Source of the DNA: Sipunculus nudus
Lineage: Eukaryota > Annelida > Sipuncula > Golfingiida > Sipunculidae
NCBI GenBank assembly: GCA_026874595.1
Contig: CM049322.1
Coordinates: forward strand, 60,208,886 to 60,272,885
Length of the DNA: 64,000 bases
Reading direction: 5' to 3'
A model generated the notes under the pieces. It made no database searches. It was not told the DNA's origin and saw only the letters and a program-made list of their open reading frames with translations. Shown here in pieces: positions 35,518-48,610 of the stretch; positions within the stretch are counted from its first letter, which is position 1; the number at the start of each line of letters is the position of its first letter. A program made the translations under genes and the position numbers.

Positions 35518-37916
35518 CAAAATATCAGCCTTTTCACATAAGTTCATATCAGCCTTATCACATAGGTTCATATCAGCCTTATCACATTATATAGGTACAT
35601 ATCAGGCTTATCACATAGGTACATATCAGCCTTATCACATAGGTACAGATCAGCCTTATCACATTATATAGGTACATATCAGCCTTATCACATAGGTACA
35701 TATCAGCCTTATCACATTATATAGGTACATATCAGCCTTATCACATTGGTACATATCAGCCTTATCACATAGGTTCATATCAGCCTTATCACATAGGTAC
35801 ATATCAGCCTTATCACATAGGTTCATATCAGCCTTATCACATAGGTACAGATCAGCCTTATCACATAGGTACATATCAGCCTTATCACATAGGTACATAT
35901 CAGCCTTATCACCTTGGTACGTATCAGCCTTATCACATTATATAGGTACATATCAGCCTTATCACATAGGTACATATCAGCCTTATCACATAGGTTCATA
36001 TCAGCCTTATCACATAGGTACATATCAGCCTTATCACATAGGTTCATATCAGCCTTATCACATAGGTACATATCAGCCTTATCACATAGGTTCATATCAG
36101 CCTTATCACATAGGTACATATCAGCCTTATCACATAGGTTCATATCAGCCTTATCACCTAGGTACAGATCAACCTTATCACATAGGTACATATCAGCTTT
36201 ATCACAGAGGTTCATATCAGCCTTATCACATAGGTACATATCAGCCTTATCACATAGGTACAGATCAACCTTATCACATAGGTACATATCAGCCTTATCA
36301 CATAGGTACATATCAGCCTTATCACATAGGTTCATATCAGCCTTATCACCTAGGTACAGATCAACCTTATCACATAGGTACATATCAGCTTTATCACAGA
36401 GGTTCATATCAGCCTTATCACATAGGTACATATCAGCCTTATCACATAGGTACAGATCAACCTTATCACATAGGTACATATCAGCCTTATCACATAGGTT
36501 CATATCAGCCTTATCACCTAGGTACAGATCAACCTTATCACATAGGTACATATCAGCCTTATCACATAGGTACATATCAGCCTTATCACATAGGTTCATA
36601 TCAGCCTTATCACATAGGTACATATCAGCCTTATCACCTAGGTACAGATCAACCTTATCACATAGGTACATATCAGCCTTATCACATAGGTACATATCAG
36701 CCTTATCACATAGGTACATAACAGCCTTATCACATAGGTTCATATCAGCCTTATCACATAGGTACATATCAGCCTTATCACATAGGTACATATCAGCCTT
36801 ATCACATAGGTTCATATCAGCCTTATCACATAGGTACATATCAGCCTTATCACATAGGTTCATATCAGCCTTATCACATAGGTACATATCAGCCTTATCA
36901 CATAGGTTCATATCAGCCTTATCACCTAGGTACAGATCAACCTTATCACATAGGTACATATCAGCCTTATCACCTTGGTACATATCAGCCTTATCACATA
37001 GGTTCATATCAGCCTTATCACATAGGTACATATCAGCCTTATCACATAGGTACATATCAGCCTTATCACCTAGGTACAGATCAACCTTATCACATAGGTA
37101 CATATCAGCCTTATCACCTAGGTTCATATCAGCCTTATCACCTAGGTACAGATCAACCTTATCACATAGGTACATATCAGCCTTATCACATAGGTACATA
37201 TCAGCCTTATCACATAGGTTCATATCAGCCTTATCACATAGGTACATATCAGCCTTATCACATAGGTTCATATCAGCATTATCACCTAGGTACAGATCAA
37301 CCTTATCACATAGGTACATATCAGCCTTATCACATAGGTACATATCAGCCTTATCACATAGGTTCATATCAGCCTTATCACATAGGTACAGATCAACCTT
37401 ATCACATAGGTACATATCAGCCTTATCACATAGGTACATATCCGGCATATCACATAGGTTCATATCAGCCTTATCACATAGGTACATATCAGCCTTATCA
37501 CATAGGTACATATCAGCCTTATCACCTTGGTACAGATCAACCTTATCACATAGGTACATATCAGCCTTATCACATAGGTTCATATCAGCCTTATCACCTA
37601 GGTACAGATCAACCTTATCACATAGGTACATATCAGCCTTATCACATAGGTACATATCAGCCTTATCACATAGGTTCATGTCAGCCTTATCACATAGGTA
37701 CATATCAGCCTTATCACATAGGTACATATCAGCCTTATCACATAGGTTCATATCAGCCTTATCACATAGGTACATATCAGCCTTATCACATAGGTTCATA
37801 TCAGCCTTATCACATAGGTACATATCAGCCTTATCACATAGGTACATATCAGCCTTATCACATAGGTACATATCAGCCTTATCACCTTGGTACGTATCAG
37901 CCTTATCACCTAGGTA
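35518..37916. repeat. 24-bp satellite (about 100 units)
   Basis: Units of CACATAGGTACATATCAGCC plus TTAT, with three main spellings: TACATATCAGCC, TTCATATCAGCC and TACAGATCAACC, the last often paired with CCTAGG. With a period of 8 codons both strands are open for almost 700 codons (8-residue repeats such as SHRYISAL on + and MYLCDKAD on -). The variants are arranged in recurring multi-unit blocks. Treated as satellite; coding is not supported by splice or start context. Confidence 0.95.
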
Positions 37917-39587
37917 CACTACTCAGTCGGTACTTATATTTGGCTTGTAAGCCTGACTTGAGTCGTGATGAAAGCATATTGAGGAAAGCATCACAGTGGT
38001 CTTCCATCATTCTTATCATCATAAACAGCCCACAAACTTCAAATGAGTCTATGAACAATGAATTAACACAAAAGAAATTCATGTGTACCCACAACCCAAA
38101 CTGAAACTTTATCTCTATAATGGTCATTCCTGTGTCCAGTGACCCATATGAGCCAGGCTTTTATTCATGTGGTCAGAAATTCGACAAACATGCTGATGGA
38201 TTTACCAATATACTGATTTAAAGTGGGAATGTTCTTGTTCATATTAGAAAGTGTTGTGAGAAAGTATACTAAAAAGATAACAGTTGGTTTGGTTTGCCTC
38301 AAGTGATGGGGTACTTGAAGGGCATGAGGTGTTGTAAGAAATGACAATATTTGCATCATAGTTAAATAGATTAAGAGTTAGTAGGTTCACTAAAACATCA
38401 GAACTAAGAGCCACACAAACACAAAACACACTGACTGTTTAAGATTATATGATAAAACAATCCGTCAACACTTACTACAGGATTAAACACATAAACTCAA
38501 TACAGGTCTTAACAAATGACCATAAGCATACAATAGCCAAAAATAAATTTTTTTCTCCTCTAGACATTATCCTACCACATCCATTGTAGAAAGAGCCTAA
38601 CACAGCATTCACTAAGCAAGCAGCCTTGTCAAGTCAGCTGGATCTTACCTTGAACCCAGTTTAATATTTATAGACCTTAGCTTTTCATCTCTATCCCTCC
38701 TGAATTTCTCCTAATAATTTAGCCTAAAAGTAAATAGATACTAATTAAACATTCACTTAGATATCATCTTTATCATTGATGGAAAAGCTTTTTCAACTAC
38801 AGCAATCTTTTCCTTCTTAAAAAAAGAGCCTTAAAGTGCGTTCCTCGCTGAAGGATGTAACAGACGGCCAATATGCTGGTCATAGACTTATGTCAGAGGG
38901 TGGAGATGGTGCTACATAGGTACCTGCTTCCCCATGCAGTATACACAGTGACATAAAGACCATGCATGCAGTACTGTGTTTTAACCACTAGGCCAGTTAG
39001 TTCCTGCCCCAGTGATTTTGTCAGAGATGTTCCCAGCTGGCAGCTGCAGCCTCCAGCACCTGTTTGCACTCACAGCAGGTTATTGTGAAGGAGGAGTTCC
39101 ATTGATGCCAAAAAAGAAATTCCAAAGGACTAAAAACAGTTAGTCGCTAAGCCAGGAAAGCTCTTATCTGATGACATTCAGGCCAATCAGATTTAGGGGA
39201 AGCACCAGTAAATTACCTGTCTGGCCAAAAGTTTATCAGTGGGAAAAGTTTCTAGGGAAAAGAAGGCAAAGTGATAAAAAAGAAATGACTATCAGATGCT
39301 GACTAGGGGTGTGTTCAGGTTCACTTTGCTATAGTAGTTTGAGGTTGATACCATAGAGTTAGCTATCAGATGAACTATTGACCGACTGTAGGAGTGTAGT
39401 TAGTGATTTTTTCCCCCGGGAGTTTGTTGGTTTAATGATCTACCAAGAGGAAGAGGCTTCTCTGTGAGTGGTCTAGGAACTGTAGCAACACTGCTTTTTC
39501 TGTAGGATGCAGTTTTCAGTCATTGTTTTAGTACCTGCATAGTACACATGAAGGTGTGTAGTCAAGCATCTTTGTTTAGACAGTAGG
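37917..39587. other. No gene seen
   Basis: Low-copy AT-rich sequence without recognised exons or elements. Confidence 0.4.
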
Positions 39588-39776
39588 TGTTATATGTTCA
39601 CTTTGTTACAGTATTGACAGTTAGTGTAATATGATCACTTTGTTACAGTGTTGACAGTTTGTGTTATATGATTACTTCGTTACAGTATAGACAGTTTGTG
39701 TTATATGATCACTTTGTTACAGTATTGACAGTTAGTGTTATATGATCACTTCGTTACAGTATAGACAGTTAGTGTT
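39588..39776. repeat. 37-bp satellite, small left block (about 5 units)
   Basis: Units GTTAGTGTTATATGATCACT then TTGTTACAGTATTGACA. The same unit forms the larger block at 43577-44368. Confidence 0.95.
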
Positions 39777-41968
39777 TAGCCATGACAACCTATTAGTATT
39801 ATTTAATTTCAAAACGATATGGGCCCAAATATAATGGACTTTGTAAAAAAATGAGGAAAGATATTTTGTCACTTAAGACCAAAAGTGTTAAAGGTAGGAA
39901 TTTTTTTTCAGTAATACTACTTTAAATAATCAAAATTGAATTGTATACCAAAAATTATATCAAAATCTGTTAAATTTTTTTAAATATTGGCAAAAATATA
40001 AAATTGGTACCTTAAATTTTGCCCAAGTTTGACCATGGTACGTTTTTTTCCTGTAACTGCTGTGGATTTAATTTTCAAAGCATGTTTTTGTTACCATTTC
40101 AACTGTTAAAACAAAAAAATTGAAACCAGTTGATCAAAAACTGTAGATTTTATTCAAGTTTTAAAGCACCATGTCATATATTGTTTACACCAAGCTAGTG
40201 TTATGCAGTTTACTAGAGCTCAGCTCCCCAGCTTCAGCTCTAAGTTCCTTAAATTTTGCATACAGTTAGATGTCCCCCAAATCCTCTACCATACTAAAAG
40301 TTTGGTCACTAGGACTGCATTCGTTCGAGATATTAAGAAAAAACTTCATTTTTCCATTAAAACCCCATTGTTACACTTTAAGATTGCCTAATATCAAAAC
40401 CACTGATCTGACTTTGATAATATATAATATACATATTTTTCTATACATTCGCTATGCATATGCCAGAAATGATGTCAGTATCGTGTAATTGTTTTAAGTT
40501 CTAGGCCCAAACATAATGCACTTTGTAAAAAATCAAGAAATATATTTACTCTCTTAACATGAAAATTGCTGAAGGTAGACATTTTTTGCCAGGGATATAA
40601 CATTATTTAATCAAGAATCAATTGTATTCCCAAAATTAGTTCTGAATTTTTCAAATTTTATAAGTTATTAGCATAAATATAAAATCAGTACCTTAAATTT
40701 TGCCCAACTTTGGCCATGGCATGTTTTTTCCCTGTAAGCACTGTTGATTTAATTTTCATATCTTGCACTGGTAAGGATTTAAGCTTCTAAATTCTGAAGT
40801 TATAAAAGGAATTGGTCAAAAACTAGCTTTTATGAAAGTTTTTATGAGACCATATCAGACCTTGGCTGTACTGAAGCCCTCTTTTATGTCTCCACATTGA
40901 CCTTTCAGGCCAATTATGCATGCTTGAAGCGAGGCACTCTGCAGCCAGCCAGCTCTTGGGTGGCTTCAACTGGATCTAACTGTCCAACCCCCTCCACTAG
41001 TATTTGTTTAGGCCATAAACATAACAATAAACTTTTTTTTATATTTGGTTTATGATAAGAACTTAAAAAAATAAATGGAAAAGAAATTTATAGTTAATGA
41101 GTTACAGGGGATTATCTTGCAATTACTGATCATTTATGGATCTTCTATGGATGGCCAAAATTGTATTTCAAATAACACCATGCAGTCACCATTGGGTATT
41201 TTTCATTTCAACCATAAAAATGAAAAATAAATAATTAAAATAAATTGTTGTTGACTATTAGGGATTATATGAAGCAAGATAATGATAGACAAGGATGCAG
41301 TTGATTATATTAAATTAATCTAAATTTCCAGGTCTTTTCCAGGTGTTTAACTTGTTGGTTTATATTTATTACAAAATTAAAATAATAAATAAATATGTCA
41401 AACATTTAAAATATTACTCAGACAAGTGTTCATTAAAGATTTTAATTTGTTTGACTTATAACTCATGGTTGTATCAGTTGTTACATGAGACTGGCTAAAT
41501 AATCAAAATTTATATTGCTGGTCCTTTATTTCAGTTCATAAAATTAAACATTCCCAACTCCAGTTTGCTCCTGGTATGATATATTGGGTGTTTTGATCCT
41601 TGGATTAATTTTAACACATGTATTAGTTTTATAGCTGAGAATACTTTTCTTTTTTTCCTGATACCATTTAAAAAAATATAAATATTCAAATTTTTCCTGT
41701 TAGTTCTGTGGATATAATTTTCACAGCATGTACACATTAACATTTCATCTGTTAAAATCTGAAATTTGAAACCAATTGATCAAAAACTGTAGATTTTATT
41801 CAAGTTTCCAGGTACCATGTCTTCATTGTTTGCATCAGATCAGTATAAATGCAGTGTACTGGGGAGTTACATAACAGCTTCAGGTCTGACCTACTGCCAC
41901 TGTGAGTCTAGGTCTCTCTTTCTCTCTCTTTCTCTCCTCTGCTTTTTCTCTTTCTTTCTCTATCTTTC

Positions 41969-42009
<41 letters not shown>

Positions 42010-43383
42010 AATTGCCTCCCTTGCTCCCTCCATCCCGTTCTGTTGACAGGGACTATAAACTAGATACATTAGCTATAAATGTTGTTGCAATTTAGAAATG
42101 TGAATCAACTGAAATATTCACAGTCACATGTATGTTATACTGTAAATTTATAGTAACATTCGGAAACTTGGATTAAAATTATGTAATGAAAAAAAAAGGA
42201 ATAAATGCAAATATTGTTAATTTTTTCTTGGCTCAGTAGAATGGGGAAAAAATTATTTGCTTTGTTTCTCCATCTTTCTTTCTGTTTTAAATATTTAATG
42301 TTCATGAATAAACTTTTTTTTTATAAGCACTGTTGAATTAAATTTCATATCCTGTATGTATATGCAAGGGTGTTGTAACTCTCACCATCCCCTTCTTCAT
42401 CCCACTGAGGCTTTGCTCCTTGGCACTGTGAACAATAGTTCTATAGCTATAGCATAAAATTTAATAATTAAAGAAAATATCTACAGAGAGACAGAGACAT
42501 TGTAACTCTGATCATAACACAACACCCCTCCCCCCCCCCCCCTATCAAGTCATTGCACCTGTGGAATGAGGACGTTATGGCAACTGTATACATATCATAA
42601 AATTGATAAAAAAGGTTTACCAAATAAATTGGATCTCATTAGACAAATGTGTAAACTGTTGAACTGTCAACAGCTTATCAAAAAGGTAACCAATGGAAAG
42701 GCATGGTAAGGTTTCAAATATTATTTGCAACATTTTCTTCAATCATATAAACCAACCATGGCCCAGATTACCTCTTCCTCTCAAACATTATCTACATTTC
42801 ATCATATTTTTAAGATTTTAACCTTTCAGGTGGTTCAGTACTGTTGACCATTTGTCCAAAGGTACCTATGTACATGCCAGAAATTATGTCAATATTGTGT
42901 AATATGTAGACGCGAGGGGCATCAAAATAATGCACCTTGTCAAGACCGATCTTGTCAAGATATTATGTCATACAGTCACAAATTCATAAATCCCCTCATC
43001 AGTATAGTTAATCATAACCTTTTATCTGTCAAATTGAACTCTTGCAGTTTTCCATACACTATAGATCCTTCAACAAATAGCCTTATCATCATTATACCAC
43101 TGCTTAGCATACTGTCATTGCATTCATATTTGCTCAGATAAATTGCTTTTTTCGACCCCTCCCAAATAAATAAAAAATAAACCACTATATTTTACTCCAT
43201 ATTAATCCATCAGTCAGGTTATTTCATATATCATTTACTCACATATAACATTATATTCATTTATAAAACCCAACATGACCATGATATTCTAAGCTTTATC
43301 TACTCAATATAGTATCACAATGGTGATACATTTATAGTCCAATCAGGATCAGCTGAGCGCTGTGACCCATGGGTCCCTTGTAT
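39777..43383 (+). mobile_element. Degenerate repeat block ending in a family C 3' terminus
   Basis: Internal duplications (about 39820-40200, 40500-40860, 41690-41830) share TTGATCAAAAACTGTAGATT and GCCCAAA..AATG..CTTTGTAAAAAA landmarks. The right end has CAGCTGAGCG followed by GACCCATGGGTC and CCTTGTA (43353-43382), the family C 3' structure. No 5' family C terminus is recognisable. Includes a CTTT/CTCT run (41920-42007) and a C run near 42530. Related sequence recurs at 60648-60960. The element call for the whole block is inference. Confidence 0.45.
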
Positions 43384-43576
43384 TAGAAAGTCCACCAAAA
43401 ATGCTAACGATTGGTCTGGTTTATATTGATTGACAGTGTACCTGTAGGCCATGAAGCATTGTCAGAAATGATGAAAATATTTACATCTTCATAAGGCCTT
43501 ATAATGCAATCCTCAGACTTAGATGTCATGACACTCTGGCTCTAGTAATCTGGTCGTAATGCCAGAGGGTTGATAT

Positions 43577-44368
43577 GATGCTAGTTAGTGTTATATGATC
43601 ACTTTGTTACAGTATTGACAGTTAGTGTAATATGATTACTTCATTACAGTATAGACAGTTAGTGTAATATGATCACTTTGTTAAAGTATTGACAGTTGGT
43701 GTAATATGATCACTTTGTTACAGTTTAGACAGTTAGTGTAATATGATCACTTCATTACAGTATAGACAGTTAGTGTAACATGATCACTTTGTTACAGTAT
43801 TGACAGTTAGTATAACATGATCACTTTGTTACAGTATTGACAGTTGGTGTTATATGATCACTTTGTTACAGTATAGACAGTTGGTGTAATATGATCACTT
43901 CATTACAGTATAGACAGTTAGTGTAATATGATCACTTTGTTACAGTATTGACAGTTAGTGTAATATGATCACTTTGTTACAGGATAGACAGTTAGTGTAA
44001 TATGATCACTTTGTTACAGTATAGACAGTTAGTGTAACATTATCACTTTGTTACAGTATTGACAGTTAGTATAATATGATCACTTTGTTACAGTATTGAC
44101 AGTTAGTATAATATGATCACTTTGTTACAGTATTGACATGCAGTTAGTGTTATATGATCACTTTGTAACAGTAGAGACAGTCAGTTATATATGTTCACTT
44201 TGTTACAGTATAGACAGTTAGTGTTATATGATAATTTCGTTACAATATAGACATGCAGTAAGTGTTATATGATCACTTGGTTACAGTAGAGAGAGTAAGT
44301 GTTATACGATCACTTTGTGACTGTATAAACAGTTAGTGTTTTATGATCACTTTGTTACAGTATAAACA
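43577..44368. repeat. 37-bp satellite, main block (about 21 units)
   Basis: Same unit as 39588-39776 with TTGTTACAG / TTCATTACAG and TATTGACAG / TATAGACAG alternations. The last units are more diverged. Confidence 0.95.
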
Positions 44369-44676
44369 GAAAAACAGAACATTACCTATTGCAGTGTCAC
44401 CTCCATGTCAACTCCAGAAGTAAACATCTCCCCCCAAATATACCTGTTGAAAAACTTCTTTATGGAAACCCCCATGTAAGCCACACCAGAAATGAAGAAA
44501 TTTTTGAATCTGTATCTTCATACATAGAAGACACAAAAAAGGTTCAAAATATAATGTTCTCCACCATATTTCATAGTCCTAATATACTAGGACATGAAAC
44601 AAGACCAATTTTGTATATTATTCTTCCAACTCATTAATTAAAAAAATTAAATGTACAATTTCTTCCATTATTATGT
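44369..44676. other. No gene seen; short spacer
   Basis: Between two satellites. An 82-codon frame at 44389-44637 has no recognisable features. Confidence 0.35.
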
Positions 44677-44683
44677 GTGCACC

Positions 44684-45149
44684 TACCCGTCCAGCATTAT
44701 TTGTGCACCTGGGTGTCCAGCATTATGTGTGCACCTGGTTGTCCAGCATTATGTGTCCACCTGGGCGTCCAGCATTATGTGTCCTTCTTGGCGTCCAGCA
44801 TTTTGTGTCCACCTGGGCGTCCAGCATTATGTGTGCACCTGGGCGTCCGGCATTATGTGTGCACCTGGGCGTCCAGCATTATGTGTGCACCTGGGCGTCC
44901 AGCATTATGTGTGCACCTGGGCGTCCAGCATTATGTGTGCACCTGGGCGTCCAGCATTATGTGTGCACCTGGGCGTTCAGCATTATGTGTGCACCTGGGC
45001 GTCCAGCATTATGTGTCCACCTGGGCGTCCAGCATTATGTGTTCACCTGGGCGTCCAGCATTATGTGGGCACCTGGGCGTCCAGCATTATGTGTCCACCT
45101 GGGCGTCCAGCATTATGTGTCCACCTGGGCATCCAGCATTATGTGTGTC
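44684..45149. repeat. 26-bp minisatellite (about 18 units)
   Basis: Units of CAGCATTATGTGTGCACCTG then GGCGTC, with GTCCACC variants. As 26 is not a multiple of three, every unit changes frame; all three forward frames happen to be open. Confidence 0.95.
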
Positions 45150-45199
45150 TACTCATCTGTAGACCAATCCCCAGTAGATATGGAGGGATGCCATGAAAT

Positions 45200-47165
45200 G
45201 TGTATTATTGGCACTTACAGTACTGTGAGCATTATAAGTAAAAAAACTAATAGACAGATTTCTTTCATATTATTCATTTCCAAAGACATGGGTTATGGGA
45301 TGTTATATATTTAAATTGGCGTCATAACCTTGACCTTGAATATTGCCATATATGGTGAAAATCACACAAAATCATAAATTATCTCAATAAGGGATGCAGG
45401 GATAGGTCCAAAATTCAAGTTGACAAAAGATGGGTAGATTTGTCTTCTGCGGAAGACAGGGTGCCACATTCTGGCCTTTTCTTGTTTTCGGGCCTTTTAA
45501 TTACCCATCATAACCACTTGGCAGTATTTAAGCATTATAAGTATAAAACTAATGGACAGATTGGGCTAAAATTTTGCATGTCCATTGATCTTGGAAACCT
45601 CCATCTCCTACTTAAGACTGGTGGCACCATTTGCAACCATTTACATGTGTTTGCTTTTGGTAAAAATCGCTCATATCTTAGGATTTGTTCAATTTATTTG
45701 TCTGAAATTTGGCATGTCCATCCATCTTGGAAAGTTTTCTCGTAAACCAGACAGGTAACGCCACCTACCTTCCCATTTCATAGAATGCATTGATGCTCTT
45801 TCCTCAGGAATGATTTGCCATGTTGGCCTAAAATTATGCATGTTCATTGATTTTGGATACCTCCATCTGATATTCAAGACTGCAGTATGGTGGCGCCATC
45901 TGCAATTGTTTTCATACGGCTTCCATAGTTCATTTAGGTAAAAATCGCTCATATCTCAGGAGTAAATGAATGTATCAGCCTGACATTTTGCTTGTTCATC
46001 CTTCATGGATGGCTTTGATGTAGACCAGACAGATGGTGTCACCTGCTGTTCTGGTTTATTGAACCTGTGAGCTTATGCGATGGGGGGCGTCATCTATTCC
46101 CTCTCCACCGTCCAAGGTTGGCTGTTTGCCGTCCATGGTTGTAAGTTGGAAACCGTCGGAGCTAGCAGCTCCAAATAACATGTAAGAATAAGTCACATGT
46201 GAAACTTGGTGCCCTATAGCTTATTATTGGGTATCTGCATTAATTTAGATTTTTTAGAGAAAAAGCTTAAAAACCTTTAAAATGTTTTTCTCTGAAATTG
46301 TCCAGCTAAATTGTCCAATATTTGACAGAAATGTTCCCTTGAACAATCTCTCTCAAGTTTGTTTGAATGGTTCCAGTTAGGTGATTTTTGACTGAGTTAC
46401 AGGAAGTTGAACTTAGTCATTTGCATGGTAAAATTACATTCTCAGAAACAGCTGGAGATATAATCATCAAATTCTATGTTAATTTTGGTCACTTGAGTCA
46501 TATCTGAAATTGAGGTGTTGGTGGCGCCACTTGCATTGGTCTTTTTGTTCGGGGGTCAACAGTGCCTGAAGCTTAGATAGGGCTACAAAAAATTTCTTCT
46601 CTGAAAGGGTAAAGCCAAATTGTTTAATATTGCACAGAAATGCTTGTAGGGTAGTGCTTTCTAATTTGTTCAAATGGACTCTGTTCAATGACTTTTGGCC
46701 GAGTTATGGGTAGCTGAAAATAGTCAGCTGAATATAGTCAAATGTTATAGCAGCCCATTTCTGCTCAGTAGCTACAAAGATCTTCTTCTCAAAAACCACT
46801 GAATGATCCTTAGATGTTGACAATTCAAATTTGTTTAAATAGTTTTGATTCAGTGATTTTCTTAGATTTTATACAGGAAAAGTTAAAAAAGATATAAAAA
46901 TCTTCTTCTCTGAAACTGTCCAGCTAAATTGTCCAATATTTCACAGAAATGATCCCTAGGACAATATCTCGCAAATTTGTTTGAATGGCTCAAGTTCAGT
47001 GATTTTTGTCCGAGTTACAGGAGGTTTAACTTAGTCATCTGTCCAAAAGTGCATACTAAACTTAAAATTTCAGAAACAGTTGGAGCTGTCATCACCAAAT
47101 TTTATGCCAATGTTTGTCACATGAGTCATATTGGACAATGAGTTGTTGGTGGTGCCACCTACATT
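45200..47165 (+). mobile_element. Internal fragments of family A, A2 and a third related repeat
   Basis: 45215-45480 matches the family A body (TACTGTGAGCATTATAAG, ATATGGTGAAAATCACAC). 45540-46060 resembles A2 units (AAAATCGCTCATATCT, GCATGTCCATCCATCTTGG) with GGTGGCGCCATC. 46200-47165 holds two copies of a roughly 600-bp unit (GTCCAGCTAAATTGTCCAAT; GGTGGCGCCACT at 46508 and GGTGGTGCCACC at 47148). No termini are present. Confidence 0.6.
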
Positions 47166-47224
47166 GATCTGTTTTTTACAAGCATAAATGTAATTTTAGA
47201 CTCTTCTAGCTTATACACTGTTTT

Positions 47225-48605
47225 TTAGCTCAGCTGACTTCCAGTCATGCTGGGCTATAGCGATGGGTCTTTGTCTGGCGTCCTTCCGTCTGTCCGTCCG
47301 GCCGGCCGGCTGTCCGGCCGGCCATCCGTCTATTAGCAGGGCACAAATCGTAACCGTAGGGGCTAGGGCCATGAACCCTATGCAGTCTTAGAGGTTCTAA
47401 AAAGATCTCCTTGCAAACCTGAAATTAGGTCACTGCGAACTATATTCTTGAAGTTATGGGGTGTGTTTGCTACCCCCAGAAATAATTCTTTTAGCAAAAT
47501 TTTCATCCCAAACCTTCCAAAGGCCAAGGTCATAGGTCAGGGATGTTCACAATAACTTATTTTGTAGACCATCTCTATTTTTCTTGTTTTCTTGTATATA
47601 TAACCAAGGCAATCACAACTGGTACATCTCACTATGTGCCCATAATTGTCAGTGACACTTGTGATATATGACTCCCTTTTTATCAGCTCATGGAGTGATA
47701 AGGATATATCATTAGTGCATAACAAAAACACTGTTGTGGGAATGCTTTGGCCAGGCATTAAGACTATGAGAGTTAAGTGTTAAGGTTTAGCTACTGATTT
47801 ATAAAATGATGGGAACATTTTGCAGTTTATATCATGGAATCATAGCAATAAACTTAGTTTTCTAGATATCTGAATATTATTATACAAATCATCAGATATA
47901 CCAGCAAGTGTTTTTTCTGATAATATGTGGGTCTGTACCTGGATTTAGGATGGCTTTATTTGATTACAAGACTCTTAATGATGCTTTCTGCATTTCTTTT
48001 CTTTTAGGTTTTGCAGTTTACCTACCCTGCTGACCCCATTGAATAGCAAGCTGATAATTAAAACAAATTGGACTTGCACTTTTAACATTTGCTTGTTCAT
48101 AAATCTGATATGAGAGCTCTCCAACCTGATCATGCCTTTTGAATTGTTTTGGACATTCATAACTGTTACATTCTTATAAGCAATTGCTACAAGTTTAGTG
48201 TCTTATTGGAGGATGTGTGATATCAAATGTTAGACTTGTCAGAAAACCATTATGTTTGCCAGGTAGCCATTTTAGAAATCCTTTTGCAAGAGCAGTTTCT
48301 GTGATTTTTTATGATGTTTGGTCCCTTTTAGAGGATGTTTGTAGTTCAATTTCCGACCTGTCAGAAATCCAATATGGCCACCAGGAAGCCATCTTTAAAT
48401 TCCTTCAGAACATATTATCTCAACAACTATTAAAGTGAATGCATCGGGATGTATATTAATGTAATCTTGCATTGGGTCAAAGATTTCTTAATAAATATGA
48501 CCATTATTTATGAAAGCTCAGTACAGTTGGCTTGTATTGAATAAAAATTAATATGGAAGCACCCGTTTCACAATAATTCTTGCATGGATTTCCTTCTCCT
48601 TCTCC
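47225..48605 (+). mobile_element. Family C element, 5' part with internal deletion
   Basis: It starts TTAGCTCAGCTGAC with the TCCG/GGCC-rich repeat and then follows the 3570-5745 copy, but skips its AGGTCA portion (junction near 47520). It breaks off at a CTTCTC run near 48605, where family A type body sequence begins. The 3' hairpin is absent. Confidence 0.7.
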
Positions 48606-48610
48606 TTCTG

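Noticed and set aside
44651-45314. Three overlapping forward frames of 161-213 codons
   Set aside because: A 26-bp repeat read in three frames; no coding constraint is visible.
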